A DNA stretch of 64,000 nt from Paraburkholderia sp. LEh10 (lineage in GTDB: Bacteria > Pseudomonadota > Gammaproteobacteria > Burkholderiales > Burkholderiaceae), in NCBI RefSeq assembly GCF_017814945.1, contig NZ_JAGIPX010000028.1, forward strand, positions 8,939 to 72,938, written 5' to 3'. The translations under genes were made by a program, and so were the position numbers. Positions within the stretch are counted from its first letter, which is position 1. Each line of letters starts with the position of its first letter. Below are positions 44,845 through 54,813 of this stretch, piece by piece. The notes beneath the pieces were generated by a model, which saw only the letters and a list, made by a program, of their open reading frames with translations, did no database searches and was not told the origin of the DNA.

Positions 44845-45795
44845 TTACTTCGGACCGCTCGTCCAGAAGATCACATCATCGATGCGATCGAACACATAGA
44901 CCTTCAGCGCCATCTGCTCGACCTGATCGAGCATTTCGAACTCGATGCCGTGCGTCGCGGGGTCGCCGGGCTTCGAGCCCTGCTGCACATTGCGGATGAT
45001 CGCGGTGGCTTCGATCGACGTGTCCATGTCCTTCGACTGCAGCCGGAACGCGACACGGATGCGTTTGCCGACTTCGCCGACCGTCCACGGCGCGGCGAAC
45101 GACATGCCCATCGCGCTCACGCTCTGCACGAGGCCGAGGCTTTCGTAACCGCTGCCTTGCGCGTCGATGCCAAAGCGCAGCGGCAGGCTCGCGCGCACAC
45201 GCACCGACTTGCGCTCGCGCAGCCGGCGCACCACGCCCGGCTTCGACAGCACCAGATAATGGAACGGCGCGAGGCACACGGAATCGACGGTGCACACGAA
45301 ACGGAACACCGCCTGGCTCGCGATCGCGACGATCTCGACGTTTTCGCCGACGGCGAGCGACATCGCCTTGCCGTCGACGAGCGGCGGCGTGACGAACAGC
45401 GACTCGTTCGGCGCAAAGCCGATGATCCGCGACGGATGCATCGGCGCGCCCATGCCGACCTGCGAGCGCACGCCAATCAGCGCGCCGATCGTCAGATGCA
45501 TTTCCTTGAGTGTGAGCGCTTCGGATTCGCCCGGTTTCGCGGCGGGCTGCGCGGCGTCGGCGCCGTCCTCGGCGCCGGCGCTCAGGTCGCCGCGCTGCGG
45601 CTTGAAATGCTCGAACAGAAAGCGATGCTCGTCTGCGCCAATCACGACCGCGCCGCGCTCGAACAGCAGCGCGCCATCGCTGTCGACGATCGGAAACTCG
45701 AGCGGCACGCCGATGGGCACTGCGTCCGGCGCGAGCTGACGCGGGCTGGAAGACGCGCTCACGCTCGCGTCGACGGTATCTTCACTGGTTTGCAT
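44845..45795 (-). CDS. PilZ-domain protein, flagellar brake (YcgR-like)
   Basis: A 316-residue cytoplasmic protein with an N-terminal YcgR-type domain (about 25-190) and a PilZ domain (about 195-310). The first c-di-GMP motif RxxxR is present (RRLRERKSVRVR). The second, normally (D/N)xSxxG, reads SVSAMG, so its first residue is Ser and binding could be weakened. YcgR proteins slow flagella at high c-di-GMP. It converges on adhesin B, linking attachment and motility control by position only. Start ATG 45795. Confidence 0.8.
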   Translation of the reverse strand: MQTSEDTVDASVSASSSPRQLAPDAVPIGVPLEFPIVDSDGALLFERGAVVIGADEHRFLFEHFKPQRGDLSAGAEDGADAAQPAAKPGESEALTLKEMHLTIGALIGVRSQVGMGAPMHPSRIIGFAPNESLFVTPPLVDGKAMSLAVGENVEIVAIASQAVFRFVCTVDSVCLAPFHYLVLSKPGVVRRLRERKSVRVRASLPLRFGIDAQGSGYESLGLVQSVSAMGMSFAAPWTVGEVGKRIRVAFRLQSKDMDTSIEATAIIRNVQQGSKPGDPATHGIEFEMLDQVEQMALKVYVFDRIDDVIFWTSGPK

Positions 45796-45957
45796 GATTG
45801 GCGAATGAAGCGTTGGGCGGAGATAACTGCTGTATACGTCGCGCTTTAGAAAAACTTTAGTTTTCTTTTTTAGCGCGCGTTCAATCCGCTATTCGTTCGC
45901 ATTATTCAAATTCGATAAATCGCCGGGTTAAAGCAATGCAAACGTTAATATCGGCGC

Positions 45958-47739
45958 CTATTTATACCAGCGCGGCGTGTAAACCCATTCGCGGCCCGTC
46001 TCCGCGGCCCGGAACGCGCGCGTCGTCGAAGAGCCGATTATCACCATCGTTCGCATATCGACATCGGCGGATTTGAGTTCGGCGAGCGTGGTGGTTTTCA
46101 GCGTCGCGCCCGGGCGGCCAATATCGCGGCCGAGCACGACAATCGTCTTTGGCGCCCGAAAATCGCGCACGATATCGAGCGCCTTGTCGAGTTGCCAGGG
46201 GCGGGCGCGCGAAATCGGGTTATAGAACGCCATCACCAGATCGGCTTCGGCGGCATGCCGCAAGCGCGTTTCGATGACGGGCCACGGCTTCAGATTGTCC
46301 GACAGCGACAGCACGCAGAAATCGTGGCCGAGCGGCGCGCCCACCTGCGCGGCTGTCGCCAGTGCGGCTGAGATGCCGGGCACGATCTCCAGTTCGACGG
46401 CGGCCCATGCGGCGTTCTGAGCCTGGGTGTGCGCCTCCGTTTGCGCCTCCATTTGCGCCTCGTTGTGTGGATGGCCGCGTGCTTCATCGAGCGCTTCGAG
46501 CACGGCCGCCGCCATCGCGAACACGCCCGGATCGCCCGACGACACCATCGCGACGCGCCGTCCCGCGCTCGCCAGCTCGAACGCATGGCGGGCGCGCTGC
46601 ATTTCCTCGCGATTGTCGGTGGCGTGCACGCGCTGGTCAGCGCGGAACGGGCCTGCCATTTCCACGTAGGTTTCGTAGCCGAGGATGTCGGTGGCCTGCG
46701 TCAGCACGGCGCGGGCGGCGGGCGCCATCAGCGACGCATCGCCGGGGCCGAGGCCGATCACGCTCAGCTTGCCGCGCGCGCGGCCGACCGACGCGGGATC
46801 GAGCGGCGCGTGGGCCACGGCGAAAGCGATGGACGCGTCGCCGTCATCTACTGCCTGATGCGGCATGCGCAACGTCTTGCTCAGCATCGTCGCCGCGCCG
46901 GGCTGACTGCCGTCGTCGGCGGCGAAGCGCAGGGCGATCTGCAGCGCTTGCGCGACGTGCGCGAGTACGGGATCGCTCATCAGCGAAGCGGGCGCGAGCA
47001 GCACGGCGATCGACTGCGCGGCCAGCCCGCGCGCATGGGCCGCTTCGAGTATGTGTTCGCGCAAGCTGTCGCCCGTCGCCGCTGCCGTTGCCGTTTTATC
47101 GATCGCGACGACGACGCTGCGCGGATGGATCACCAGCTCGTCCGTCGCGCCGTTCCACGCCATCGGCGTGACGCGGATCGCGCGCCGCGCATCGTCGGCG
47201 CGCGGCAGTTGCACATCGTCGAGCCACGGCGCGTCACCTTCGATGCGCGTCGCTTCACCCGCCAGCAGATCCGACACGAAGCGCTTGCCCTGATCGAGGC
47301 TCGCGAGCGTGTAGCCATCGGGCGGATTCAGCACGCACGCACCGAAGCGCAGTTCGCCGCTCGTGGTGATCGCGGGCGGCACGTCGAGCGCGGCGGCGAT
47401 CTCGCGCGCCATCGCGTTGACGCCCGAGAGTCCGCCGAGCAGCGGCACCACGGCGCTGCCGTCTTCGGCGACGGCCAGCACGGGCGGCTCGACGCCCTTG
47501 TTCGCGAGCAGCGGCGCGATGCAGCGGATCACGATGCCCGCCGCGCACAACGCGACGATGGGCGTGCCGCTCGCATAGAGTTCGCGCAGATGCGCGCCCA
47601 GTTCCGTGAAGGCGTTATCGGCATCGGACACGCGGCCTTGCAGTCCGTGCACCTGAGCGCCTTCGTACAGCGACTGCACGCGCCGCGCGGTGGCCTGCGC
47701 GCCGACGCCGAGTATCACGATCGCGGGCGGCGTCGTCAT
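45958..47739 (-). CDS. cobJ: CbiG-CobJ fusion: cobalamin biosynthesis CbiG / precorrin-3B C17-methyltransferase
   Basis: A 593-residue fusion. Residues 1-320 are CbiG ([56 protein letters not shown]), which opens the delta-lactone after ring contraction. Residues about 335-590 are the tetrapyrrole methylase CobJ/CbiH ([66 protein letters not shown]), which methylates C17 and contracts the ring. A Gln/Glu/Ala-rich insert ([20 protein letters not shown]) interrupts the methylase. Start 47739 overlaps the cobI stop (ATGA); ATG 47748 is an alternative. Last gene of the leftward cobG operon. Confidence 0.88.
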   Translation of the reverse strand: MTTPPAIVILGVGAQATARRVQSLYEGAQVHGLQGRVSDADNAFTELGAHLRELYASGTPIVALCAAGIVIRCIAPLLANKGVEPPVLAVAEDGSAVVPLLGGLSGVNAMAREIAAALDVPPAITTSGELRFGACVLNPPDGYTLASLDQGKRFVSDLLAGEATRIEGDAPWLDDVQLPRADDARRAIRVTPMAWNGATDELVIHPRSVVVAIDKTATAAATGDSLREHILEAAHARGLAAQSIAVLLAPASLMSDPVLAHVAQALQIALRFAADDGSQPGAATMLSKTLRMPHQAVDDGDASIAFAVAHAPLDPASVGRARGKLSVIGLGPGDASLMAPAARAVLTQATDILGYETYVEMAGPFRADQRVHATDNREEMQRARHAFELASAGRRVAMVSSGDPGVFAMAAAVLEALDEARGHPHNEAQMEAQTEAHTQAQNAAWAAVELEIVPGISAALATAAQVGAPLGHDFCVLSLSDNLKPWPVIETRLRHAAEADLVMAFYNPISRARPWQLDKALDIVRDFRAPKTIVVLGRDIGRPGATLKTTTLAELKSADVDMRTMVIIGSSTTRAFRAAETGREWVYTPRWYK

Positions 47740-48509
47740 CCTTGCCATTTTTCCCCCGGCACGACGAGCAGCGAGAAGTAGGGCGATGCCATCGGATCGA
47801 CTTCGGCGAGCGGCACGATGCGCTGGTTCGCCATCGTCGCACGCTCGACGTAGAGTGCGCGATCGGCGAGCCCCAGCTCGTCGAGCACACGGCGCACCTT
47901 GTCGAAGTTGCGGCCGAGTTTCATCACGACGGCGGCGTCGGCATCGGCGAGACGGCGCTTGAGCTCGTCTTCGGGCAGCACGCCCGAGAGCACCGACAGC
48001 GTCTGGTTGCGATACACGAGCGGCTGGCCGAGCACGGCGACGCCGCCGAGCATCGAGCACACGCCCGGCACCACCTCGGCCTCGAAGCGCGGCGACAGCC
48101 GGTTCGCGAGGCGGTCGTGCAGATACATGTACGAGCCGTAGAAGAACGGGTCGCCCTCGCAGATCACCGCGACGTCGCGCCCCGCGTCGAGATGCTGCGC
48201 GACCACTTCGGCCGCCGTATCGTAGAAGTCGGCGATGATCGCTTCGTACGAGAGCGGCGGCTCGAGCGCTTCCGTCGTCACGGGATAGACGAGCGGCAAC
48301 TGCTCCTGCGCGCTCGACAGATGCGATTCGATGATCGAGAACGCATTGCCTTTCTTGCCCTTCGCGACGAAATACGCGACCACGTGCGCCGCTTTCAACA
48401 AACGCAGCGCCTTTACCGTGATGAGTTCGGGGTCGCCCGGACCGACCCCGAGCCCATACAGCCGTCCGCGCGTTTTCGCTGGCTGTTCGGCCATCAGTTG
48501 CCCCGTCAT
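47736..48509 (-). CDS. cobI: precorrin-2 C20-methyltransferase
   Basis: A 257-residue SAM-dependent tetrapyrrole methylase ([55 protein letters not shown]) that makes precorrin-3A. The start ATG 48509 overlaps the cobH stop by one base and has GGAGGAAG upstream, inside the Glu-rich end of cobH. Coupled to cobH and to the CbiG-CobJ gene. Confidence 0.9.
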   Translation of the reverse strand: MTGQLMAEQPAKTRGRLYGLGVGPGDPELITVKALRLLKAAHVVAYFVAKGKKGNAFSIIESHLSSAQEQLPLVYPVTTEALEPPLSYEAIIADFYDTAAEVVAQHLDAGRDVAVICEGDPFFYGSYMYLHDRLANRLSPRFEAEVVPGVCSMLGGVAVLGQPLVYRNQTLSVLSGVLPEDELKRRLADADAAVVMKLGRNFDKVRRVLDELGLADRALYVERATMANQRIVPLAEVDPMASPYFSLLVVPGEKWQG

Positions 48510-49147
48510 TATTCTTCCTCCGATGCGAGCGCGTTCACGGCGGCCGCCGCCATCGCGCTGCCGCCGCGCCGGCCTTGCACGGCGACGTACGGCACGCCTC
48601 GGCTGTCGGCGGCGAGCAGCGCCTTCGACTCCGCCGCGCCGACGAAGCCGACGGGAAAGCCGAGAATCAGCGCGGGGCGCGGCGCGCCTGCGTCGAGCAT
48701 GTCGAGCAGATAGAAGAGCGAGGTCGGTGCGTTGCCGATCACGACGACGCTGCCTGCCAGGTGCGGCCGCCACAGTTCGAGCGCGACGGCCGAGCGCGTG
48801 TTGTTCAGTTCGCGCGCGAGCGCGGGCACGCGCGCGTCGCCAAGCGTGCAGATCACTTCATTGTGCGAAGGCAGGCGCGCCCGCGTGATGCCCTCGGCGA
48901 CCATGCGCGCGTCGCACAGGATGGGCGCGCCGCTCGCCAGCGCGGCGCGGCCCGCGCGCCCCGCGCCGTCCGAAAAGCGCAAATCGCCGACGATATCGAC
49001 CATGCCGCACGCGTGGATCACGCGCACGGCGAGCTTTTCGAGGTCGGCGGGAATGTGCGAGAGGTCGGCTTCCGCGCGTATCGTCGCGAACGACTGGCGA
49101 TAGATTTCCTGACCGTCGCGGATGTATTCATGCATCGGATGGCTCAT
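48509..49147 (-). CDS. cobH: precorrin-8X methylmutase
   Basis: A 212-residue CobH/CbiC that moves the methyl group from C11 to C12, giving hydrogenobyrinate. The catalytic His is in [13 protein letters not shown]; other family segments are [32 protein letters not shown] and [16 protein letters not shown] 49147 is the likely start; it lies within the end of cobG (20-base overlap). Confidence 0.9.
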   Translation of the reverse strand: MSHPMHEYIRDGQEIYRQSFATIRAEADLSHIPADLEKLAVRVIHACGMVDIVGDLRFSDGAGRAGRAALASGAPILCDARMVAEGITRARLPSHNEVICTLGDARVPALARELNNTRSAVALELWRPHLAGSVVVIGNAPTSLFYLLDMLDAGAPRPALILGFPVGFVGAAESKALLAADSRGVPYVAVQGRRGGSAMAAAAVNALASEEE

Positions 49148-50516
49148 CAAAAGAGTGTGGCGCGGACGGGTTCAGCAGGTCCGCGGCGGCGTCGATCGTC
49201 AGACCGCGCGCGATGCAGCGGCCAAAGCCGGTGGAGTCGCGCGGGTCGTCGGTGGTGTAGAGGTCGTAGCGGCCGGCGGCCACCGCGAGCAACGTGTACG
49301 GCGCGCGATGCGCGGCCGCGCATGAACGCGGGCAGCCGCTCAGATGGACGTGCATCGGTTCGGGCACGCGCGCGGCGAGCGTCGATGCGTCTGCCTTCGT
49401 ATCGGCGAGACTCTTTGCACAGCCCGTCGAGCCGGCGCAGGCGATCACGCGGGTCAGCGGGTCGTGCGGCGTGATCGCGAGGCCAAGTTCGGCGAGCGCG
49501 TGCAGCGTGGCCGGAACATTGGCCATGTCGATATGGGTGAGCAGCACGCTTTGCCACGGTGTCATGCACAGCGCCGCACCGGCGTTCTCACGCACGAGCG
49601 CTGCGAGGCCGCGCAAGGTCGCGCTGTTCATTCGCCCCAATGGCGGCTGAGCGCCGATGTACGAGCGCTGTCCGTCGCGCTGTGGATGCGCGCCGAGCCG
49701 TTGCGACGAATCGGCGGATGGGCGCCGCCAGTGCTCGACAGCCGCGTCACGCAGCAGCCGCACATCGGTGTTGCGCTCGACATGCGCGAGCACGCTGTCG
49801 ACGGAACGCGCAGCGAGCACATCGCGCATGCGTGTCTGCTCCGGCGTGGCCAGATCGAGGAACGCATGCATCAGCGCCTTCGCGAGCGGGGTGACATCTG
49901 AAGGCGCGACAGCCGCCAGCGCGCTCGCGTGCGGCGCGGCGACGGGCGGGCATCCCGCGAGTCCGAATGCGAACAGCACGTCGCCGCGGCCGGGATGCGG
50001 CATCGCCGAGAACCAGATGTCGTGCGGATGGTCGAGCATCATCAGACGCTCGCCGCCGTCGAGCAGCAGCGCGAACTTCGGCGACAGCGCGGCGAACCGC
50101 GCTTCGCCTTGCAGCAGCGCGAGGAGCTCGACGGCGAGCGCGGACGTGTCGTATGAAGCGTGCGCATCGTGGCCCGCGACGGGGCTCGCCATCAGGTTGC
50201 GCACGTCGTCGGCGAAAGCGTGGGCGTGTTCCGGCGGACCGAGTCCCGCGCCGAGCAGCGCGGCGATCAGCGCTTCTTCGTGACCGCGCTTCACGCCACG
50301 CAATTGCAGGTTCGCCCGATTGGTGATGTCGACGATGCCTGACGCGTGTTCGTCGATGGCATCCGCGATGGCGAGCGCCTCGCTTGCGCTCAACGCGCCG
50401 AGCGCGAGCTTCACGCGGCAGATGCCGCCGTCGAGCGCGGGCACGATGCGAAACAGCCCCGGGCAAGCCGAAGGGCGCAAGTTTTGGGCATCGGACGAAT
50501 GAAAAGCGTGGCTCAA
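49128..50516 (-). CDS. cobG: precorrin-3B synthase (oxygen-dependent monooxygenase)
   Basis: A 462-residue protein of the nitrite/sulfite-reductase fold. CobG uses O2 to hydroxylate precorrin-3A and form the lactone that allows ring contraction in the aerobic pathway. The 4Fe-4S/siroheme-type Cys pattern is present at the C-terminal side ([14 protein letters not shown] and [13 protein letters not shown]). The only start in frame is TTG at 50516, since a stop lies 15 bases upstream, which suggests low initiation. First gene of the leftward cobG-cobH-cobI-cbiG/cobJ operon behind a cobalamin riboswitch. Confidence 0.88.
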   Translation of the reverse strand: MSHAFHSSDAQNLRPSACPGLFRIVPALDGGICRVKLALGALSASEALAIADAIDEHASGIVDITNRANLQLRGVKRGHEEALIAALLGAGLGPPEHAHAFADDVRNLMASPVAGHDAHASYDTSALAVELLALLQGEARFAALSPKFALLLDGGERLMMLDHPHDIWFSAMPHPGRGDVLFAFGLAGCPPVAAPHASALAAVAPSDVTPLAKALMHAFLDLATPEQTRMRDVLAARSVDSVLAHVERNTDVRLLRDAAVEHWRRPSADSSQRLGAHPQRDGQRSYIGAQPPLGRMNSATLRGLAALVRENAGAALCMTPWQSVLLTHIDMANVPATLHALAELGLAITPHDPLTRVIACAGSTGCAKSLADTKADASTLAARVPEPMHVHLSGCPRSCAAAHRAPYTLLAVAAGRYDLYTTDDPRDSTGFGRCIARGLTIDAAADLLNPSAPHSFDEPSDA

Positions 50517-50612
50517 GACATTAGCGGGTTAGCGTCGCGCGACGGCCCCGGGCATCTCGAACGAGAGTGGCTCGGCATCGGTACACCCCGCCCGATGTTG
50601 GCTGGCACGAAC

Positions 50613-50822
50613 AGTTGGCCGGCAGGTCTCCTGCGTCGACGAGAGGTGGCGCTTTCGGCGTACTCTCGTCCCGTGCAACGCAGTTGCACTAGCAGGTCGT
50701 CGTTCACGCCGGCCTTCCCGGCACATCACCCGTGGCGCAATGGGCGTGGACTCGCTGCATCAGTTGCGGGGGCAGTCACGATCAACGGTGACGTGTGTTC
50801 CCTCTTAGGCCCCGAAAGGCAC
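50613..50822 (-). ncRNA. cobalamin riboswitch upstream of cobG
   Basis: On the minus strand, in order: GGTGCCTTTCGGGGCC, AGAGGGAA, the core GACTGCCCCCGCAACTGATG, GCCACGGGTG, GGGAAGGC, and the B12 box GCAGGAGACCTGCC (plus-strand 50621-50634). The layout is that of a canonical class-I cobalamin riboswitch. The box ends about 105 bases before the cobG start, enough for an expression platform hiding the ribosome site. The divergent cobL operon lies on the other side. Confidence 0.9.
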
Positions 50823-50924
50823 CGGCGAACGGGTATTATGCCTTTTTTCGAACAGCACAACGACGCCGGGGCCTTTGAATACGGCCCGCCGGGCGTGTTT
50901 CAGAAAACCGATGAGGATGGATGC
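50823..50924. promoter_or_regulatory. divergent cobG / cobL promoter segment
   Basis: GGTATTATGCC (50832-50842) contains a -10-like TATTAT on the plus strand and CATAAT on the minus strand, so both divergent operons may start here. Spacing to -35 boxes is not clear. Confidence 0.35.
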
Positions 50925-52127
50925 ATGCCGGCCTGGCTGACCGTGGTGGGAATGGGCGATGACGGTTTTGCCGGCTTGGGAAAGGCCGCGCGGCGCGCGC
51001 TGATCGACGCGTCGGTGATCTACGGCGGCGAGCGGCATCTGGCGATGCTGCCCGTCTGCCTGTCGGCCGCGCGCGAACCGTGGCCGCATCCGTTCGACAT
51101 CGCGCCCGTGCTCGCGCGCCGCAACACACCCGTGTGCGTGCTGGCGAGCGGCGATCCGATGTTCTACGGCGTCGGCGCGACACTCGCGCGCCACCTTCCC
51201 GCCGATGAATTGCGCGTGCTGCCCGCGCCTTCGTCGGTGTCGCTCGCGGCGGCGCGGCTCGGCTGGGCGCTGCAGGACGCGGCGACGGTATCGCTGGTCG
51301 GGCGTCCCCTTGCCGCCTTGCAGATGCATCTGCACGAACGCGCGCGCGTGTTCGTGTTGAGCGCGGACGGCGCGACGCCCGCCGCCGTCGCCGGCTGGCT
51401 TTGCGAACGCGGCTTCGGCGCGACGCGCATGGTCGTGATGGAGCATCTGGGCAGCGCATCCGAACGCCTGATCGACGCGCGCGCCGATTGCTGGCAGATC
51501 AGCGAGACAGCATCGCTGAACGTGATTGCGCTCGAATGCACGCGCGATCCATCCGCGCCCAAGCTCGCGCTCACGCCTGGACTGCCTGACGACGCCTATC
51601 GCCACGACGGCCAGCTGACCAAACGCGACGTGCGCGCGCTGACGCTCGGACGCCTCGCGCCCGCGCCCGGCGAACTGCTGTGGGACGTCGGCGCGGGTTG
51701 CGGCTCGATCGGCATCGAATGGATGCGCGCGCACGCGACGTGCCGGGCGATCGCGATCGAAGCGAACAGCGAGCGCCAGCGCTTCATCGAACACAATCGC
51801 GATGCGCTCGGCGTGCCGAATCTGCAACTGATCGCGGGCAAGGCGCCCGATGCATTGCAAGGGCTGCCCGCGCCCGACGCGATCTTCATCGGCGGCGGCG
51901 TGACGGCCGACGGCGTGCTCGACGCGTGCTGGCGCTCGCTGAAAGACGGCGGCAGGCTGGTCGCGAACGCCGTCACGCTCGAAGGCGAAGCGACCCTCAT
52001 CGCATGGCGCGCGGCGCACGGCGGCACGCTCACGCGCATCGCGCTCGCCGAGGCGCAACCCCTCGGCGGCTTCGAGACGTGGCGTCCCGTGCTGCCGATC
52101 ACGCTACTCGACACCCGCAAACCGTGA
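50925..52127 (+). CDS. cobL: precorrin-6B C5,15-methyltransferase (decarboxylating), CbiE-CbiT fusion
   Basis: A 400-residue bifunctional enzyme. Residues 1-200 are the CbiE methylase ([59 protein letters not shown]); residues about 215-400 are CbiT ([42 protein letters not shown]). It methylates C5 and C15 and removes the ring C acetate carboxyl. ATG 50925 with GAGG upstream starts exactly at the CbiE strand; an in-frame ATG at 50838 would add 29 unconserved residues. Confidence 0.9.
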   Translation: MPAWLTVVGMGDDGFAGLGKAARRALIDASVIYGGERHLAMLPVCLSAAREPWPHPFDIAPVLARRNTPVCVLASGDPMFYGVGATLARHLPADELRVLPAPSSVSLAAARLGWALQDAATVSLVGRPLAALQMHLHERARVFVLSADGATPAAVAGWLCERGFGATRMVVMEHLGSASERLIDARADCWQISETASLNVIALECTRDPSAPKLALTPGLPDDAYRHDGQLTKRDVRALTLGRLAPAPGELLWDVGAGCGSIGIEWMRAHATCRAIAIEANSERQRFIEHNRDALGVPNLQLIAGKAPDALQGLPAPDAIFIGGGVTADGVLDACWRSLKDGGRLVANAVTLEGEATLIAWRAAHGGTLTRIALAEAQPLGGFETWRPVLPITLLDTRKP

Positions 52128-53224
52128 TGCGCGACGAGACGCCCGAACAACCCGCGCCGCTGCGCAGCGGCTACACGACGGGAAGCTGCGCGACGGCGAC
52201 GTCGCTGGCGGCGGCGCGGCTGCTGCTGACGGGGATCGTCAGCGACGTCGCGGAGATCGTGTTGCCGAAGGGCCAGCATGTGCCGATGAAGCTCGTCTTC
52301 TGCCGTTTGCTGACCGACGCGGAGGGCGGCGCGGAGGCGGGCACCGTCAAGGATGCGGGCGACGATCCCGACGTCACGCACGGCGCCGTGGTGTTCGCGC
52401 GCGTGCGTCTGAGCGCGACGCCCGGCGTGCGCTTTCACGCGGGGCCGGGCGTCGGCACCGTGACGCGCGCGGGCCTCACGCTGCCCGTCGGCGAGCCGGC
52501 CATCAATCCCGTGCCGCGGCAGATGATGACGACGCATCTCGCCGAGCTCGCGGGCGAGCACGGCTACGAAGGTGGCTTCGACGTGACGATCGGCGTCGAG
52601 AACGGCGAGGCGCTCGCGCAGAAGACGATGAATCCGCGGCTTGGCATCGTCGGCGGCCTGTCGATACTCGGCACGACGGGTATCGTGCGTCCGTTCTCGT
52701 GCTCGGCCTATATCGCATCGATTCATCAGGGCATCGACGTGGCGCGCGCGAACGGCTATCTGCACGTCGCCGCATGCACGGGCAACGCGAGCGAGGACGC
52801 GATGCGCGCGTACTATCATCTGCCCGATATCGCGCTGATCGAAATGGGCGACTTCGCGGGCGCGGTGCTCAAGCACCTCAGGCGTGCGCCCGTCGACAGG
52901 CTCAGCATGTGCGGCGGCTTCGGCAAGCTGAGCAAGCTCGCGGGCGGCCACCTCGATCTGCATAGCCGCCATTCGAGCATCGACTTGCCGCAACTCGCCG
53001 AGTGGGCCGCCGGGAGCGGCGCAAGCGCAGCGCTGCAGGCCGCCATCGTCGGCGCGAATACGAGCCAGCAGGCGCTTGCGCTGGCGCTCGCCGACGGCGT
53101 GCCTTTGGGCGATGTCGTCTGCGCGCGCGCCCGCGCCGTCGCACGCGAGATCGTTCCCTCGACAGTTGCCGTGGAGATGTTCGCGATCGACCGGCAGGGC
53201 AATATCGTTGGAGCGGCGCGATGA
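52127..53224 (+). CDS. cbiD: cobalt-precorrin-5B C1-methyltransferase
   Basis: A 365-residue CbiD. The N-terminal [18 protein letters not shown] is diagnostic; [23 protein letters not shown] and the [20 protein letters not shown] region also match. It methylates C1 in the anaerobic pathway, the step done by CobF in classical aerobic organisms. The start ATG shares a base with the cobL stop. Finding it beside cobG, cobK and cobL indicates a mixed route. Confidence 0.9.
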   Translation: MRDETPEQPAPLRSGYTTGSCATATSLAAARLLLTGIVSDVAEIVLPKGQHVPMKLVFCRLLTDAEGGAEAGTVKDAGDDPDVTHGAVVFARVRLSATPGVRFHAGPGVGTVTRAGLTLPVGEPAINPVPRQMMTTHLAELAGEHGYEGGFDVTIGVENGEALAQKTMNPRLGIVGGLSILGTTGIVRPFSCSAYIASIHQGIDVARANGYLHVAACTGNASEDAMRAYYHLPDIALIEMGDFAGAVLKHLRRAPVDRLSMCGGFGKLSKLAGGHLDLHSRHSSIDLPQLAEWAAGSGASAALQAAIVGANTSQQALALALADGVPLGDVVCARARAVAREIVPSTVAVEMFAIDRQGNIVGAAR

Positions 53225-53952
53225 AACGTGTGCTTTTGCTCGGCGGCACGGGCGACGCGTTGCAGATCGCGCGGCAACTTGGGCCGCAGCATGTGTATAG
53301 CCTCGCGGGGCTCGGGCGCGTGCCGCAAGGGCTCGCGTGCGCTGTGCGTGTCGGCGGATACGGCGGCAGCGACGGGCTGGCGCGGTTCATCGAAAGCGAG
53401 GGGATCGCGCTCGTGATCGACGCGACGCATCCCTACGCCGCGCAAATGAGCGCGAACGCGGCCGCCGCATGCCGCCGCGCGCATGTGCCGTGCTGGGCGC
53501 TGCGCCGCGCGGGCTGGACAGCGCAAGCAGGCGACGACTGGCGCATGGTGGGCGGCTGGGATGCGCTCGCCGATGCGATCCGCCCATTCAGGCGCGTGCT
53601 GTTCACTTCGGGCCGCGAGCCGCTCGCGCATCTCGACGAGATTCCCGCACATCAATTCTGGATCGTGCGTTGCCTCGACGCGCATCCGGGCAACGAGCGA
53701 GCGCGCATCATCGACGCGCGCGGCCCGTTCGATATCGATGGCGAGCGAGCGCTGTTCGCATTGAATCGCATCGACGTGCTCGTCACCAAGAACAGCGGCG
53801 GCGAGGCGACGCGCGCCAAGCTCGATGTCGCGCGTGAACTGAGGGTGCCTGTCGTGATGATGCGTCGTCCGGCGCTACCGGAGGTCGATCGCGAATTCGA
53901 CAGTCCCGCGCAACTGCTGCGCGCAATGAACGAAGAGAGTGGAGTGCTGTGA
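53221..53952 (+). CDS. cobK: precorrin-6A reductase
   Basis: A 243-residue NAD(P)H-dependent CobK/CbiJ ([84 protein letters not shown]). It reduces the C18-C19 double bond to give precorrin-6B, the CobL substrate. Start overlaps the cbiD stop by 4 bases (ATGA). Confidence 0.9.
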   Translation: MKRVLLLGGTGDALQIARQLGPQHVYSLAGLGRVPQGLACAVRVGGYGGSDGLARFIESEGIALVIDATHPYAAQMSANAAAACRRAHVPCWALRRAGWTAQAGDDWRMVGGWDALADAIRPFRRVLFTSGREPLAHLDEIPAHQFWIVRCLDAHPGNERARIIDARGPFDIDGERALFALNRIDVLVTKNSGGEATRAKLDVARELRVPVVMMRRPALPEVDREFDSPAQLLRAMNEESGVL

Positions 53953-53953
53953 G

Positions 53954-54682
53954 ATGACGGTGTTTTTTATCGGCGCGGGGCCGGGCGATCCTGAACTGAT
54001 CACGGTGAAGGGGCAGCGCCTGGTGCGGACGTGTCCCGTGATCCTGTACGCGGGCTCGCTCGTGCCGCAAGCCGTGCTGGGCGGCAACGTCGCGCGGAAG
54101 ATCGTGAATACGGCCGACCTCGATCTGGACACGATCGTCGCGCTGCTTGCCGAAGCGCATGCGAAGGGACAGGACGTCGCGCGCGTCCATTCCGGCGATC
54201 CGTCGTTGTATGGCGCGATCGGCGAGCAGATCCGCCGCTTGCGCTCGCTCGGCATTCCGTACCAGATCGTACCGGGCGTGACGGCGACGGCCGCGTGCGC
54301 GGCGGCGCTCGGTGTCGAGCTGACGCTGCCCGACGTATCGCAGACGCTGATCCTCACGCGCTATGCGCGCAAGACGTCGATGCCGGAAGGCGAGCAGCTT
54401 GCGGACCTCGCGCGACATCGGGCGTCGATGGCGATCCATCTGGGCGTGCGCCACCTCGCGCGTATCGTCGAAGAACTGATGCCGCACTACGGCAGCGATT
54501 GCCCCGTGGCGGTGATCTACCGCGCAAGCTGGCCGGACGAGGAAAAGTTGACGGGCACGCTCGCGGACATTGTCGGGAAAGTGCAGGCGACGGACATCGA
54601 ACGAACCGCGCTGATCCTGGTCGGGCGAGTGCTCGACGCCGACCATTTCGCGGACTCGACGCTCTATTCGAAGGAAGGTTAG
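53954..54682 (+). CDS. cobM: precorrin-4 C11-methyltransferase
   Basis: A 242-residue tetrapyrrole methylase ([75 protein letters not shown]). It methylates C11 to give precorrin-5. ATG 53954 has GGAG 9 bases upstream, overlapping the end of cobK. Last gene of the rightward cobL-cbiD-cobK-cobM operon. Confidence 0.9.
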   Translation: MTVFFIGAGPGDPELITVKGQRLVRTCPVILYAGSLVPQAVLGGNVARKIVNTADLDLDTIVALLAEAHAKGQDVARVHSGDPSLYGAIGEQIRRLRSLGIPYQIVPGVTATAACAAALGVELTLPDVSQTLILTRYARKTSMPEGEQLADLARHRASMAIHLGVRHLARIVEELMPHYGSDCPVAVIYRASWPDEEKLTGTLADIVGKVQATDIERTALILVGRVLDADHFADSTLYSKEG

Positions 54683-54766
54683 AGGAATACCACAAACAAC
54701 GACTAGCCCATCGCCGCACGAAGCATGGGGACGTCGAGAGCCCGTGGGCAGAAAAAGGCCAATTGT

Positions 54767-54802
54767 CAGCGACGCCCGAAAACAAATCCCGGCGTCGCCG
54801 AC
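54767..54802 (-). terminator. hairpin between converging cobM and symporter genes
   Basis: AGCGACGCC (54768-54776) pairs with GGCGTCGC (54791-54798). On the minus strand the stem is followed, after a short gap, by GGCCTTTTT. It probably ends the symporter transcript and may help end cobM. Confidence 0.45.
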
Positions 54803-54813
54803 ACTAAAAAAAT

